The notes below the pieces were generated by a model. The model worked only from the letters and a program-made list of their open reading frames with translations. It ran no database searches and was not told where the DNA came from. The position numbers were made by a program, and so were the translations under genes. From contig DWXE01000005.1 of the NCBI GenBank assembly GCA_019119355.1, positions 48,532 through 112,531 on the forward strand: DNA of 64,000 bases, given 5' to 3'. Below, piece by piece: positions 7,289-15,545 of this stretch (its first letter is position 1; every line of letters starts with the position of its first letter). The DNA comes from Candidatus Eisenbergiella merdigallinarum (GTDB lineage Bacteria; Bacillota; Clostridia; Lachnospirales; Lachnospiraceae).

Positions 7289-8173
7289 TTATAACACTCC
7301 GAAGGCCTTCATCTCTTCTTCCAGCTTCGCCGCATGCGCGGGTTCCATCTCCGTCAGAGGCATCCGCAGCCTTCCGCCGCACATCCCCATCAGCTCCAGC
7401 CCCTTCTTCACCGGAATCGGATTCACCTCGGAAAACAGCGCTTCCACCAGGGGCACGGCCTTCAGCTGCAGCGCGGCGCTCCCCTCCACATCCCCTTCGA
7501 AGTACCTGCTGCAGATCTCATGGGTCTGGCGCGGCGCGACGTTGGACAGGACGGAAATCACGCCCTTGCCGCCCAGCGACAGGATGGGGACGATGATGGC
7601 GTCCTCTCCGGAATACAGATCCACGCAGCCGCCGGCGATGCTCATCAGATGGGCGGTCTGGCTGATGTTGCCCGTAGCGTCCTTGACGCCCGCGATGTTC
7701 TCCACGTCCCGGCAGAGCCGGACGATGGTCTCCGGCTGAAGCGTGGTGCCCGTCCTCCCGGGCACATTGTACAGAAGGATGGGAAGCTTCACCGCCTCCG
7801 CCACCGTCCTGAAGTGCTGATACAGCCCGTTCTGAGTGGCCTTATTATAGTAGGGCGTCACCAGAAGCAGCGCGTCCGCCCCGCTCTTCTCCGCCTCCGT
7901 GGAGAGATATACCGCGGTTTCCGTACAGTTGGAACCCGTTCCCGCGATCACGGGGATCCTGTGATCCACCTTCTCCACGCAGTAACGGATGACATCCAGA
8001 TGCTCCTCGTGAGTCAGGGTCGCGGACTCTCCCGTGGTCCCGCAGACGATGATCGCATCCGTCCCGTTGGCGATCTGATATTCAATCAGCTCTCCGAATT
8101 TCTCATAATCCACCGATCCATCCTGATGGAATGGCGTGATAATCGCGACTCCCGCGCCTTTAAAAATCGCCAT
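7289..8173 (-). CDS. dapA: 4-hydroxy-tetrahydrodipicolinate synthase
   Basis: Condenses pyruvate with aspartate semialdehyde. 294 residues with TIM-barrel lyase hallmarks: GAGVAIITPF start, CGTTGESATLTHEEH near 45-58, catalytic Tyr in LLYNVPGRTG (about 135) and the Schiff-base Lys in IAGVKDATGN (about 162). The ATG follows AGGAGGTAATT. The promoter at 8270-8298 is about 100 bp upstream and I see no lysine riboswitch in that leader. dapB follows. Assignment within the DHDPS family is supported by the dapB neighbour. Confidence 0.95.
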   Translation of the reverse strand: MAIFKGAGVAIITPFHQDGSVDYEKFGELIEYQIANGTDAIIVCGTTGESATLTHEEHLDVIRYCVEKVDHRIPVIAGTGSNCTETAVYLSTEAEKSGADALLLVTPYYNKATQNGLYQHFRTVAEAVKLPILLYNVPGRTGTTLQPETIVRLCRDVENIAGVKDATGNISQTAHLMSIAGGCVDLYSGEDAIIVPILSLGGKGVISVLSNVAPRQTHEICSRYFEGDVEGSAALQLKAVPLVEALFSEVNPIPVKKGLELMGMCGGRLRMPLTEMEPAHAAKLEEEMKAFGVL

Positions 8174-8269
8174 AATTACCTCCTTGACAGGGACTGCCGC
8201 ATCGAACTGCCGCCCTGTATCCCGGTACCCGGCGTCCCTCTTTCAAAACGATTTCCTGAATTTAGAATT

Positions 8270-8298
8270 ATCATATCATTCCGCCCGGACGCTGTCAA
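8270..8298 (-). promoter_or_regulatory. Promoter of dapA
   Basis: TTGACA, 17 bp, TATGAT on the minus strand. Confidence 0.8.
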
Positions 8299-8345
8299 CG
8301 CGGTTTTGCCGGCGGAAAAACGGGCCGTTTCCTTCCCTGCCGTAC

Positions 8346-8393
8346 AAAAAGGGCATCCCGGCGCCGGGTTTCTACCCTTTGCCGCGGATGCCC
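8346..8393 (-). terminator. Terminator of the cobO transcript
   Basis: GGGCATCC...GGGATGCCC stem with inner GGGT/ACCC pairing, followed by TTTTTG on the minus strand. Confidence 0.8.
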
Positions 8394-8413
8394 GCGCTCA
8401 GTCTCCGTCCTGC

Positions 8414-8893
8414 CTATCTGGCCCGATGGATTTCGGAAATGGCGTCCGCCATCTCCCGGATCCCTTCCGGCGCCTGCGCGCCCGTCAGGATCACATCCGT
8501 ATATTCCCCTCTGGCCTCCAGCACATTCTTCAGGTCATCTTCTCCGATGATGCTGTTGCCCACCAGCTCCAGCACTTCATCCAAAACCAGGAGATCGCAT
8601 TCCCCTGTGGTCAGTACCTTCTTGGCGAAGTTGAGACCGTTGCGGATATTGTGGATCTCTTCCTTCCGTTTTTCCTCGGACAGCGCGAAGAAATCGCAGT
8701 CGGACTTTTCAAACCGGAACAGCTTGATCTCCGGCTCCAGCCTTCTCTGATAAAGGGACTCCTGCAGCCCGCGGCCCTTTAAGAACTGGATGATCACCAC
8801 CTGCTTTCCCAAAGCGGCGGCCATCAGCGCCTCCCCCAGCGCAGCGGGCGTCTTCCCCCGCCCTTCGCCTGTAAAAATCTGCATTTTGCCCAT
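8414..8893 (-). CDS. cobO: Cob(I)alamin adenosyltransferase, CobO/BtuR family
   Basis: Transfers the adenosyl group of ATP to cob(I)alamin. 159 residues. The P-loop at residues 9-18 reads GEGRGKTPAA, where the family normally has GxGKGKTTAA, so the Lys-Thr pair is kept with small substitutions around it. VVIIQFLKG, then LLVLDEVLELVG (Walker B-like) and VILTGAQAPEGI follow the family order. It is slightly shorter than typical CobO (about 170-200). No other cobalamin gene is nearby, so a salvage role is likely (inference). Its own terminator follows; upstream lies the SSB-like gene on the same strand, 85 bp away. Confidence 0.85.
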   Translation of the reverse strand: MGKMQIFTGEGRGKTPAALGEALMAAALGKQVVIIQFLKGRGLQESLYQRRLEPEIKLFRFEKSDCDFFALSEEKRKEEIHNIRNGLNFAKKVLTTGECDLLVLDEVLELVGNSIIGEDDLKNVLEARGEYTDVILTGAQAPEGIREMADAISEIHRAR

Positions 8894-8978
8894 CTTAAGA
8901 TACCCTTCCTTCAGGTTTTATCCCTGCGTTTTTTTCGATTATATCATGAATGCTCCCGGCCCGCAAGTTTCCCGGCCC

Positions 8979-9605
8979 TTACTCCAGCAGTTCCAGCTTG
9001 CTGACGGATACCTCGTAAGCGACCCGCTTTTCCAGCTGATCGTCGGACAGCTTCTTCATATATTCCCGGCTCTGGATCCGGCCCCAGATCTCGCAGTGGG
9101 ATCCCACTTCAAATCCTCCCGCATAGCGGGCGTTTCTCCCCCAGCAGATGCAGGGAATGTAATCGGATTTTCCGTAGGGGCGGTTTACCGCCAGCAGAAC
9201 GTCCGCGATTTCCCTGCCCAGCGGCGTCTTCCTGTAAACCGGTTCCTTACAGATGTATCCGTCCAGATAGATCTGGTTGGTCCTGGAGCTCTCCTCCAGC
9301 TCCTCCACGAAGCTGATCTCCCGGGCGAATACGGAAAGGATCAGCCGGTTTTTGCGCTCTTCATGGCGGTTGTAGGAACGGAACTGGCCCGAAATGCTCA
9401 CATAGGCCCCCTGATAGTCCTCCTCCACATCGATGAGCCGCTCGGAAACCATGATGGGGATGATGTCGTAGGACTCGCTCAGCCGCGCCACTTCCACGTC
9501 CATCATGTAAAAGCCCTCCCCGAAGATCTCATGGCTGAACGCGAATCCGCTCACGATCTTCCCCATGATCACAACCTGGTTGTTTTCAATCACCTTATCT
9601 GTCAT
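8979..9605 (-). CDS. Single-stranded DNA-binding protein-like, two OB-fold segments
   Basis: 208 residues. The first half (NNQVVIMGKIVSGFAFSHEIFGEGFYMMDVEVARLS... YVSISGQFRSYN) and second half (NQIYLDGYICKEPVYRKTPLGREIADVLLAVNRP...SDYIPCICWGRNA... GSHCEIWGRIQSREY) each look like an OB-fold of the SSB/PriB type; the second contains the usual 'pCv.WG..A' and 'l.G.iqsR.Y' elements. Proteins of this layout are common in Clostridia next to housekeeping genes and are distinct from the main Ssb, lacking its acidic C-terminal tip. A role in replication or repair is inferred. It is divergent from typA across a 277-bp intergenic region. Confidence 0.75.
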   Translation of the reverse strand: MTDKVIENNQVVIMGKIVSGFAFSHEIFGEGFYMMDVEVARLSESYDIIPIMVSERLIDVEEDYQGAYVSISGQFRSYNRHEERKNRLILSVFAREISFVEELEESSRTNQIYLDGYICKEPVYRKTPLGREIADVLLAVNRPYGKSDYIPCICWGRNARYAGGFEVGSHCEIWGRIQSREYMKKLSDDQLEKRVAYEVSVSKLELLE

Positions 9606-9777
9606 TTTTAGGTTCTCCCTTCTTGATACAAGAATTTTTTCCTGTCATGTATTATCAGTTTATGGGAAATACCGGAAAATAGAACAGGATGGCGCCGCAG
9701 CTTTCCCCAGGATGCGACAGGCCCGGCTTTTGCGGGGAAAACGTCCCCGATCCGGGTCGAAAACGCGCGATTTCCGG

Positions 9778-9806
9778 TTGCATCCGCCCTTTCGTGGTGC
9801 TATACT
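9778..9806 (+). promoter_or_regulatory. Promoter of typA
   Basis: TTGCAT, 17 bp, TATACT, about 75 bp before the typA ATG. Confidence 0.75.
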
Positions 9807-9882
9807 TGTACCGTTTGAAATCAGAAAACGTTTTTATCAGGGAGAGCGGCCGCCGGAAGAGCCGCCTGGAATCGAGGAAATT

Positions 9883-11715
9883 ATGAATCAGAAAAGAGAA
9901 GATGTCAGAAACGTAGCCATCATCGCCCATGTCGATCACGGCAAAACCACTCTGGTGGACGAACTGCTCAAGCAGAGCGGCGTTTTCCGGGAGAATCAGG
10001 AGGTCGCGGAACGGGTGATGGACTCCAACGCCATCGAGCGCGAGAGGGGCATCACCATTCTTTCCAAAAATACGGCCGTCACCTACAACGGCGTGAAAAT
10101 CAATATCATCGATACGCCCGGCCACGCGGACTTCGGCGGCGAGGTGGAGCGGGTGCTGAAAATGGTCAACGGCGTCATCCTGGTGGTGGACGCGTTCGAA
10201 GGGCCCATGCCGCAGACCCGTTTCGTTCTCAGAAAGGCGCTGGAGCTCCAGCTCCCCGTCATCGTCTGCATCAATAAGATCGACCGGCCCGAGGCGCGTC
10301 CCCTGGCCGTGGTGGACGAAGTGCTGGAGCTGTTTCTGGAGCTGGACGCCAACGACGAGCAGCTGGACTGCCCCTTCGTTTTCGCTTCCGCCAAAAACGG
10401 CAGCGCCACCCTCAACATCACCGTGAAGAATAAGGACATGAAGCCCCTGTTCGACACCATCCTGGACTACATCCCCGCTCCCGAAGGGGATCCCGAAGCG
10501 GGCACCCAGCTTCTGATCAGCACCATCGACTACAACGAATACGTGGGCCGCATCGGCGTCGGAAAGGTGGACAACGGCACCGTCAGCGTCAATCAGGAAG
10601 TGGTCATCGTCAACCATCACGACCCGGACAAGCAGAAGCGCGTCAAGGTCAGCAAGCTCTACGAATTCGACGGGCTCAACAAGGTGGAGGTGAAGACCGC
10701 GGGAATCGGATCCATCGTCGCCATCTCCGGCATCGCGGACATCCATATCGGGGACACCCTCTGCTCCCCCGAGCATCCGGATCCCATCCCGTTCCAGAAA
10801 ATTTCCGAGCCCACCATCGCCATGCAGTTCATGGTCAACGATTCCCCTCTGGCCGGGAAGGAGGGCAAATATGTGACCAGCCGCCATCTGCGCGACCGGC
10901 TCTTTAAAGAGCTCAACACCGACGTTTCCCTGCGGGTGGAGGAAACGGATTCCACCGACGTATTCAAGGTTTCCGGGCGGGGCGAGCTGCATCTGTCCGT
11001 GCTGATCGAAAACATGCGGCGGGAAGGATACGAATTCGCCGTCAGCAAAGCGGAGGTGCTGTATCATTTCGACGAAAAGGGACACCGCCTGGAGCCCATG
11101 GAACAGGTTTACATCGATGTTCCGGAAGAATACGCCGGAAGCGTCATCGAAAAGCTGGGCCAGCGCAGGGGCGAGCTGGTGAACATGGCCCCCGGCAACG
11201 GCGGCGTCACCCGGCTGGAGTTCATGATCCCTTCCCGGGGGCTGATCGGTTACCGCGGGGAATTTCTCACCGACACCCGCGGAAACGGCGTCATGAACGC
11301 GGTTTTCGACAGCTACGCCCCCTATAAGGGAGATATCCAGTACCGCAAGCAGGGCTCCCTGATCGCTTTCGAGGCCGGGGAAGCCATCACTTACGGGCTG
11401 TACAACGCCCAGGAGCGCGGAACTCTCTTCATCGGCCCCGGGGAAAAGGTCTACGCCGGCATGGTAATCGGCCAGACCGGCAGGAGCGACGACGTGGAGG
11501 TCAACGTCTGCAAGACCAAAAAGCTCACCAACACCCGTTCCTCCAGCGCCGACGAAGCGCTGCGCCTGACCCCGCCGCGGATCCTGAGCCTGGAACAGGC
11601 GCTGGATTTCATCGATACCGACGAACTTCTGGAAGTGACCCCGGTTTCCTTAAGAATCCGTAAAAAAATCCTGGATCACACCATGCGCAAGCGCGCGGCG
11701 ATCCAGGGAAAATAG
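9883..11715 (+). CDS. typA: Ribosome-associated translational GTPase TypA/BipA
   Basis: 610 residues, standard length. The GTPase domain has all G motifs: AHVDHGKTTL (G1), RGITI (G2), DTPGHADFGGE (G3), NKIDRPEARP (G4) and a G5-like FASAKNG. EF-G-like domains II, III and V and the BipA C-terminal domain follow (SGRGELHLSVLIENMRREG; GNGGVTRLEFMIPSRGLIGYR; the VCKTKKLTNTRSSSADEALRLTPP loop). It binds the ribosome and is linked to stress adaptation and 50S assembly in other bacteria. ATG 9883 follows GAGGA; upstream in-frame codons back to 9565 look non-coding. Monocistronic behind its own promoter. Confidence 0.97.
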   Translation: MNQKREDVRNVAIIAHVDHGKTTLVDELLKQSGVFRENQEVAERVMDSNAIERERGITILSKNTAVTYNGVKINIIDTPGHADFGGEVERVLKMVNGVILVVDAFEGPMPQTRFVLRKALELQLPVIVCINKIDRPEARPLAVVDEVLELFLELDANDEQLDCPFVFASAKNGSATLNITVKNKDMKPLFDTILDYIPAPEGDPEAGTQLLISTIDYNEYVGRIGVGKVDNGTVSVNQEVVIVNHHDPDKQKRVKVSKLYEFDGLNKVEVKTAGIGSIVAISGIADIHIGDTLCSPEHPDPIPFQKISEPTIAMQFMVNDSPLAGKEGKYVTSRHLRDRLFKELNTDVSLRVEETDSTDVFKVSGRGELHLSVLIENMRREGYEFAVSKAEVLYHFDEKGHRLEPMEQVYIDVPEEYAGSVIEKLGQRRGELVNMAPGNGGVTRLEFMIPSRGLIGYRGEFLTDTRGNGVMNAVFDSYAPYKGDIQYRKQGSLIAFEAGEAITYGLYNAQERGTLFIGPGEKVYAGMVIGQTGRSDDVEVNVCKTKKLTNTRSSSADEALRLTPPRILSLEQALDFIDTDELLEVTPVSLRIRKKILDHTMRKRAAIQGK

Positions 11716-11728
11716 GACGCATCTCTTT

Positions 11729-12334
11729 TCAGTTCACTTCCGTCACCCGAAATCCCGTCCCGGTCTCATCCCTTTGAAACATGATGTTGGGCCCGCCCTC
11801 AGGGCCCAGCGTCCAGCGGCCGTTCTCTTCCCGGAGTTCATAGAGGTTTGCCGAAAGAACGGCCTCCCTCCGGGCGTCCGGAAAGATCAGGGAAGGGTCC
11901 AGGGTTTCCAGTTCCGCCGGGGCGGCGATCGTCCGGACCCCGCCGTTTTCGCGCACCGTCAGCGGAAAAGCCGCCAGCGAACTCAGGCCCTGCAGGCTCC
12001 TGTTCTCCGCCATGAAGCGGACGCTGCCGGCAAAGGCCAGGGCTTCCCGCTGCGCCCGCGGTTTTGCAGCGCCGTCCGAAAGCCGCGTCGCCCGCCCGTT
12101 TTCCAGGCGGACGGATACCGGGGTCCCCAGCATCAGCCCGCCCGCGAGCGAAATCTCCTCCGGCATGGGAAACGTCAGCAGTTCGCCCTGGGCGGTGACG
12201 ACGGAAACGCTGTTCATGGTGGCGTCGATGACGATTCCCTCCAGCTGTTCCCCATAATCCTCATGCGCGCCCGCCTCCGCGGACAACAGGCACGCCGTCA
12301 GCAGGGCGGCCGCGATCTTTCCCTTTCCCTTCAC
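11729..12334 (-). CDS. Secreted protein of unknown function
   Basis: 201 residues. The N-terminus MKGKGKIAAALLTACLLSAEAGA-HE is a plausible signal peptide with cleavage after AGA. The rest is beta-rich with no motif I recognise; segments such as GIVIDATMNSVSVVTAQGELLTFPM and LGTPVSVRLENGRAT resemble small beta-barrel (OB/SH3-like) repeats seen in surface proteins. It ends convergently with typA, 13 bp apart, and lies directly downstream of the exonuclease III gene on the same strand (16 bp apart), so the two are probably co-transcribed. Confidence 0.6.
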   Translation of the reverse strand: MKGKGKIAAALLTACLLSAEAGAHEDYGEQLEGIVIDATMNSVSVVTAQGELLTFPMPEEISLAGGLMLGTPVSVRLENGRATRLSDGAAKPRAQREALAFAGSVRFMAENRSLQGLSSLAAFPLTVRENGGVRTIAAPAELETLDPSLIFPDARREAVLSANLYELREENGRWTLGPEGGPNIMFQRDETGTGFRVTEVN

Positions 12335-12350
12335 GTTTTCACAAACCCTC

Positions 12351-13106
12351 TCAGTCCTTTAAAATCAGTCCCACCGGGCAGTGATCCGAGCCCATCACTT
12401 CCGTATAGATGCAGGCGTCCTGCAGCCGTTCCTTCAGGCATCCGGAAACGATGAAATAATCGATGCGCCACCCCGCGTTCTTGCTGCGGGCCTGGAACCG
12501 GTAGGACCACCAGGAATAGATTCCCTCCCGGTCCGGGTAAAAGTAACGGAACGTGTCCACGAATCCGCTCTCCAGAAGGCGGGACATCTTCGCCCGCTCT
12601 TCATCGGTAAAACCGGCGTTTTTCCGGTTCGTCTTCGGATTTTTCAGATCGATCTCCCGGTGCGCCACGTTCAGATCCCCGCAGAAGATCACCGGTTTGT
12701 TTTGTTCCAGTCCTTTTAAATAGGAAAGGAAGGCGTCTTCCCACCGCATCCGGTAGTCCAGCCTCGCCAGCCCGTCCTGGGAGTTCGGCGTATAGACCGT
12801 GACCAGATAAAAGTCCGGAAATTCCAGCGAGATCACGCGCCCCTCATGGTCGTGCTCCTCCACTCCGATCCCGTAGGAGACGGAAAGGGGCTCCTTTTTG
12901 GAAAAAACCGCCGTCCCGGAATATCCTTTCTTCTCCGCGCTGTTCCAATATTGATGATAGCCCGGCAGATCCAGCTGAATCTGTCCGGGCTGGAGCTTCG
13001 TCTCCTGCAGGCAGAAGATGTCTGCGTCCGCCTCCTTAAAAAAATCCTCAAATCCTTTCGTCACACAGGCCCGCAGCCCGTTTACGTTCCACGATATCAG
13101 TTTCAT
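12351..13106 (-). CDS. xth: Exodeoxyribonuclease III (AP endonuclease family 1)
   Basis: Base-excision repair enzyme cutting at abasic sites and degrading 3' ends. 251 residues. Metal and catalytic motifs of the EEP fold are present in order: [10 protein letters not shown] (5-14), CLQETKLQ (Glu, near 35), VYTPNSQ (near 105), [13 protein letters not shown] (near 148), WWSYR (near 210) and WRIDYFIVS...GSDHCPV (Asp-His pair, C-terminus). The start ATG follows GGAGAAAAACGG. Downstream of mgtE on the same strand, 15 bp apart. Confidence 0.96.
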   Translation of the reverse strand: MKLISWNVNGLRACVTKGFEDFFKEADADIFCLQETKLQPGQIQLDLPGYHQYWNSAEKKGYSGTAVFSKKEPLSVSYGIGVEEHDHEGRVISLEFPDFYLVTVYTPNSQDGLARLDYRMRWEDAFLSYLKGLEQNKPVIFCGDLNVAHREIDLKNPKTNRKNAGFTDEERAKMSRLLESGFVDTFRYFYPDREGIYSWWSYRFQARSKNAGWRIDYFIVSGCLKERLQDACIYTEVMGSDHCPVGLILKD

Positions 13107-13121
13107 CCGTTTTTCTCCTTC

Positions 13122-14507
13122 CTATACCTGTAAATGCAAAAAGGACACCGCGAACTGGAAATAAATGATCAGGGAAAGGGCGTCCACGATGGTGGTGATG
13201 AACGGGCTGGCCATCACGGCGGGATCGAATCCCAGCCGTTTCGCGGCCATGGGGAGCACGCAGCCCACCGTTTTTGCGATGGTCACCGCAGCCACCAGAG
13301 TCAGGCATACCACCGCGGACACCGCAAGGCCCACCCGGTCGAACAGCATCAGCTTCGCGAAATTGCACGCCGCCAGCGTCGCCCCGCACAGGATCGCTAC
13401 GCGGATTTCCTTCCAGATGACAAAAAACAGATCCGAAAAATCGATATCGTTCAAAGAGAGCCCGCGGATCACGGTGGCGCTGGTCTGTCCTCCCGCATTT
13501 CCGCCGGTATCCATCAGCATGGGGATGAAGGCGGTCAAAATCACACAGCTGCTCAGTGCGTCCTCGAAGGTCGTGATGATCCTGCCCGTAAAGGTGGCCG
13601 AAATCATCAGCAGGAGAAGCCACGGAATCCGCTTTCTCCAGATCTCGAAGACGCCGGTCTTCATATAGGGTTTGTCTCCGGGCAGGATGGCGTTCATCTT
13701 CTCGATGTCCTCCGTGGCCTCTTCTTCCACGATATCCATGATGTCGTCCACGGTGATGATGCCCACCAGCCGGCTCTCGTTGTCCACCACCGGCATGGAG
13801 GTGAAATCGTACTTCTGAAACAGGGCGGCCGCTTCTTCCTGATCCATCAGCGTGTGGATGGAAATGACATTTTCGTTCATGAAGTCGCCGATCACTTCCC
13901 CGCCGTCGTGCAGCAGCAGCGCGCGAAGCGCTACCGTCCCGATCAGCCTCCTGGAATCGTCCAGCACATAGCAGTTGTTGACGGTCTCGCTGTCCAGCCC
14001 CACCTTCCGGATCCGTTCGATGGCCTCCGAAACCCGGAGGCTCTCCCGCAGGTCCACATATTCCACGGTCATGATGCTGCCGGCGGAATCCTCGGGATAG
14101 CGCAGCAGATGGTTGATATCCCGCCTGGTATCCGGGCTGGCGTGGGCCAGAATCCGCTTCACCACATTCGCCGGCATCTCGTCCATCAGATCCGCGGCGT
14201 CGTCCGCCATCAGATGATCCACGATGGCCGCCGCGTCCCTGTCCGACAGGGAGGTGATGATATACTGCTCGTTGTCCACGTCCATATAGGAAAAGACCGC
14301 CGCCGCCAGATCCTTGGGCAGGATGCGGAATACCCGCAGCATCTCTTCCTCTTCCATTTCTTCCAGCGCGGCGGCCACATCCGCTTCGTTCTGTTCGGAC
14401 AGATGCTGCCTCAGCCTGGTGTACTGCTTCTCCTCCAGCAGTTTCCGCAACAGTTCTTTTTCGCGGATTTCTCTTTCTCTCAGTTCATTTTCCCTGATTT
14501 CTTTCAT
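13122..14507 (-). CDS. mgtE: Magnesium transporter MgtE
   Basis: 461 residues. A charged N-terminal helix is followed by the MgtE N domain (AAALEEMEEEEMLRVFRILP; LMADDAADLMDEMPANVVKRIL), two CBS domains (about 130-255: GSIMTVEYVDLRES, SMPVVDNESRLVGIITVDDIMDIVEEE) and five transmembrane segments with FIPMLMDTGGNAGGQTSATVIRGL, the pore signature. Mg2+ binding by the N/CBS domains gates the channel in homologues. Start chosen at ATG 14507 because AGGAGGGAAGTTGCG precedes it; an ATG eight codons upstream has no site. No M-box was found in the leader; instead a short open frame (14485-14631) overlaps the start. Confidence 0.95.
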   Translation of the reverse strand: MKEIRENELREREIREKELLRKLLEEKQYTRLRQHLSEQNEADVAAALEEMEEEEMLRVFRILPKDLAAAVFSYMDVDNEQYIITSLSDRDAAAIVDHLMADDAADLMDEMPANVVKRILAHASPDTRRDINHLLRYPEDSAGSIMTVEYVDLRESLRVSEAIERIRKVGLDSETVNNCYVLDDSRRLIGTVALRALLLHDGGEVIGDFMNENVISIHTLMDQEEAAALFQKYDFTSMPVVDNESRLVGIITVDDIMDIVEEEATEDIEKMNAILPGDKPYMKTGVFEIWRKRIPWLLLLMISATFTGRIITTFEDALSSCVILTAFIPMLMDTGGNAGGQTSATVIRGLSLNDIDFSDLFFVIWKEIRVAILCGATLAACNFAKLMLFDRVGLAVSAVVCLTLVAAVTIAKTVGCVLPMAAKRLGFDPAVMASPFITTIVDALSLIIYFQFAVSFLHLQV

Positions 14508-14631
14508 CGCAACTTCCCTCCTGTGGCCCAAAAGGGCATACTGAAGTCAGGAGCGCGGTTTTACGACTTCGCTCCTTCTGTTTCTGTCCCGGTCGGGGAC
14601 TGTCTCCGCTGCCTGATGGACTGCCCGTCAT
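14485..14631 (-). CDS. Possible leader peptide overlapping the mgtE start (48 aa)
   Basis: ATG 14631 is preceded by a near-perfect ribosome binding site (AAAGGAGGTGG). The 48 codons include five prolines (SPSGSG, SPRPGQ, CPFGPQ) and stop 23 bp inside mgtE in another frame. The mgtE ribosome binding site lies within it. The layout suggests translational coupling or a leader-peptide control like the proline-rich mgtL/mgtP leaders of enterobacteria, but there is no direct evidence and no sequence similarity is claimed. Confidence 0.4.
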   Translation of the reverse strand: MTGSPSGSGDSPRPGQKQKERSRKTALLTSVCPFGPQEGSCDERNQGK

Positions 14632-14680
14632 AAAACCACCTCCTTTCGAAATTGACGATGTGAACTGTTTCAACGCTTTT

Positions 14681-14709
14681 ATGCTACTGTATGCGCCCGT
14701 CTTTGTCAA
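14681..14709 (-). promoter_or_regulatory. Promoter for the mgtE leader
   Basis: TTGACA, 17 bp, TAGCAT on the minus strand, placed in the last codons of yigZ and about 50 bp before the leader ATG. Confidence 0.75.
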
Positions 14710-15370
14710 CAAAATACAGGCTCTCCATCCGGTCGAAAACCGCCCGCCCGTTGGTGGCTTCCACCAGTTTCTTTTCAAATCCTTCCGCTTTCTCCCAGAC
14801 CAGCAGCAACCTGATGCGCACCCGGTCGGTGTAGCTGATTTCCTCCGGCTCAAGCCCCTCCTGGCCCATCAGATACTGGATTTTCCCCAGATCGGTATAG
14901 TCCGCGTCGATCTGCAGGCGAACGCCGTACCGCATGGTCCCCAGCCGGCAGGCCGCCAGCCCTTCCTTCACCGCCATGGTATAGGCCCGGACCAGCCCGC
15001 CGGTCCCCAGCAGGGTCCCTCCGAAGTACCTCGTCACCACCACGGCCGCGTTTCGGATCTTTTCGCCAAGAAGCACCTCCAGCATGGGCCGTCCGGCCGT
15101 CCGGGCCGGCTCCCCGTCGTCGCTGCATCTGGTCAGCCCGGCCTTTTCCCCGATCACGAAAGCCGAGCAGTTGTGGGAGGCGTCCCAGTAAGTCTTCTTC
15201 ATCTCCTCGATGAACGCCGTCGCTTCCTCCTCCGATTCCACCGGACGAACCGTGGCGATAAAACGGGATTTTTTCTCCGTCAGCTCCCCCTGCCCGCCTT
15301 CCAGCACCACCCTCCAGGGCTCCGCAATCTCCTGATTTTCCATCCGTTCCTTATCCATCCTCTCACCCAT
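14684..15370 (-). CDS. yigZ: YigZ/IMPACT family protein
   Basis: 228 residues from the chosen ATG at 15370, which follows AAAGGAACGTA; earlier in-frame ATGs up to 15421 lack a site. The N-terminal IMPACT domain is clear: KKSRFIATVRPVESEEEATAFIEEMKK, the DASHNCSAFVIG segment, CSDDGEPARTAGRPML, and VVVTRYFGGTLLGTGGLVRAY. A C-terminal ferredoxin-like domain (YGVRLQIDADYTDLGKIQYLM) follows, as in bacterial YigZ. The exact function is unknown; eukaryotic IMPACT modulates translation control. The mgtE promoter lies within its 3' end. Confidence 0.88.
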   Translation of the reverse strand: MGERMDKERMENQEIAEPWRVVLEGGQGELTEKKSRFIATVRPVESEEEATAFIEEMKKTYWDASHNCSAFVIGEKAGLTRCSDDGEPARTAGRPMLEVLLGEKIRNAAVVVTRYFGGTLLGTGGLVRAYTMAVKEGLAACRLGTMRYGVRLQIDADYTDLGKIQYLMGQEGLEPEEISYTDRVRIRLLLVWEKAEGFEKKLVEATNGRAVFDRMESLYFVDKDGRIQ

Positions 15371-15545
15371 CCTTACGTTCCTTTCTGCTAACATCTTACC
15401 CATTTCGGCCCCGGGATGCAAACAAAAATGCAGGGATAAAGCGGGTTTTTTTGTGAAGAATATCTTAATATGGAAGAAAAACCTTTATTTACCCACCCGG
15501 TTTTGCTATAATCGTAGAGGTAATGTCCAAAGGAGGCTTAATTGC

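Noticed and set aside
8174..8413. Lysine riboswitch upstream of dapA
   Set aside because: The leader between the promoter (8270-8298) and dapA is under 100 bp, too short for the L box aptamer, and lacks its conserved segments.
14508..14680. M-box magnesium riboswitch upstream of mgtE
   Set aside because: None of the conserved M-box segments could be found; a short leader frame fills the space instead.
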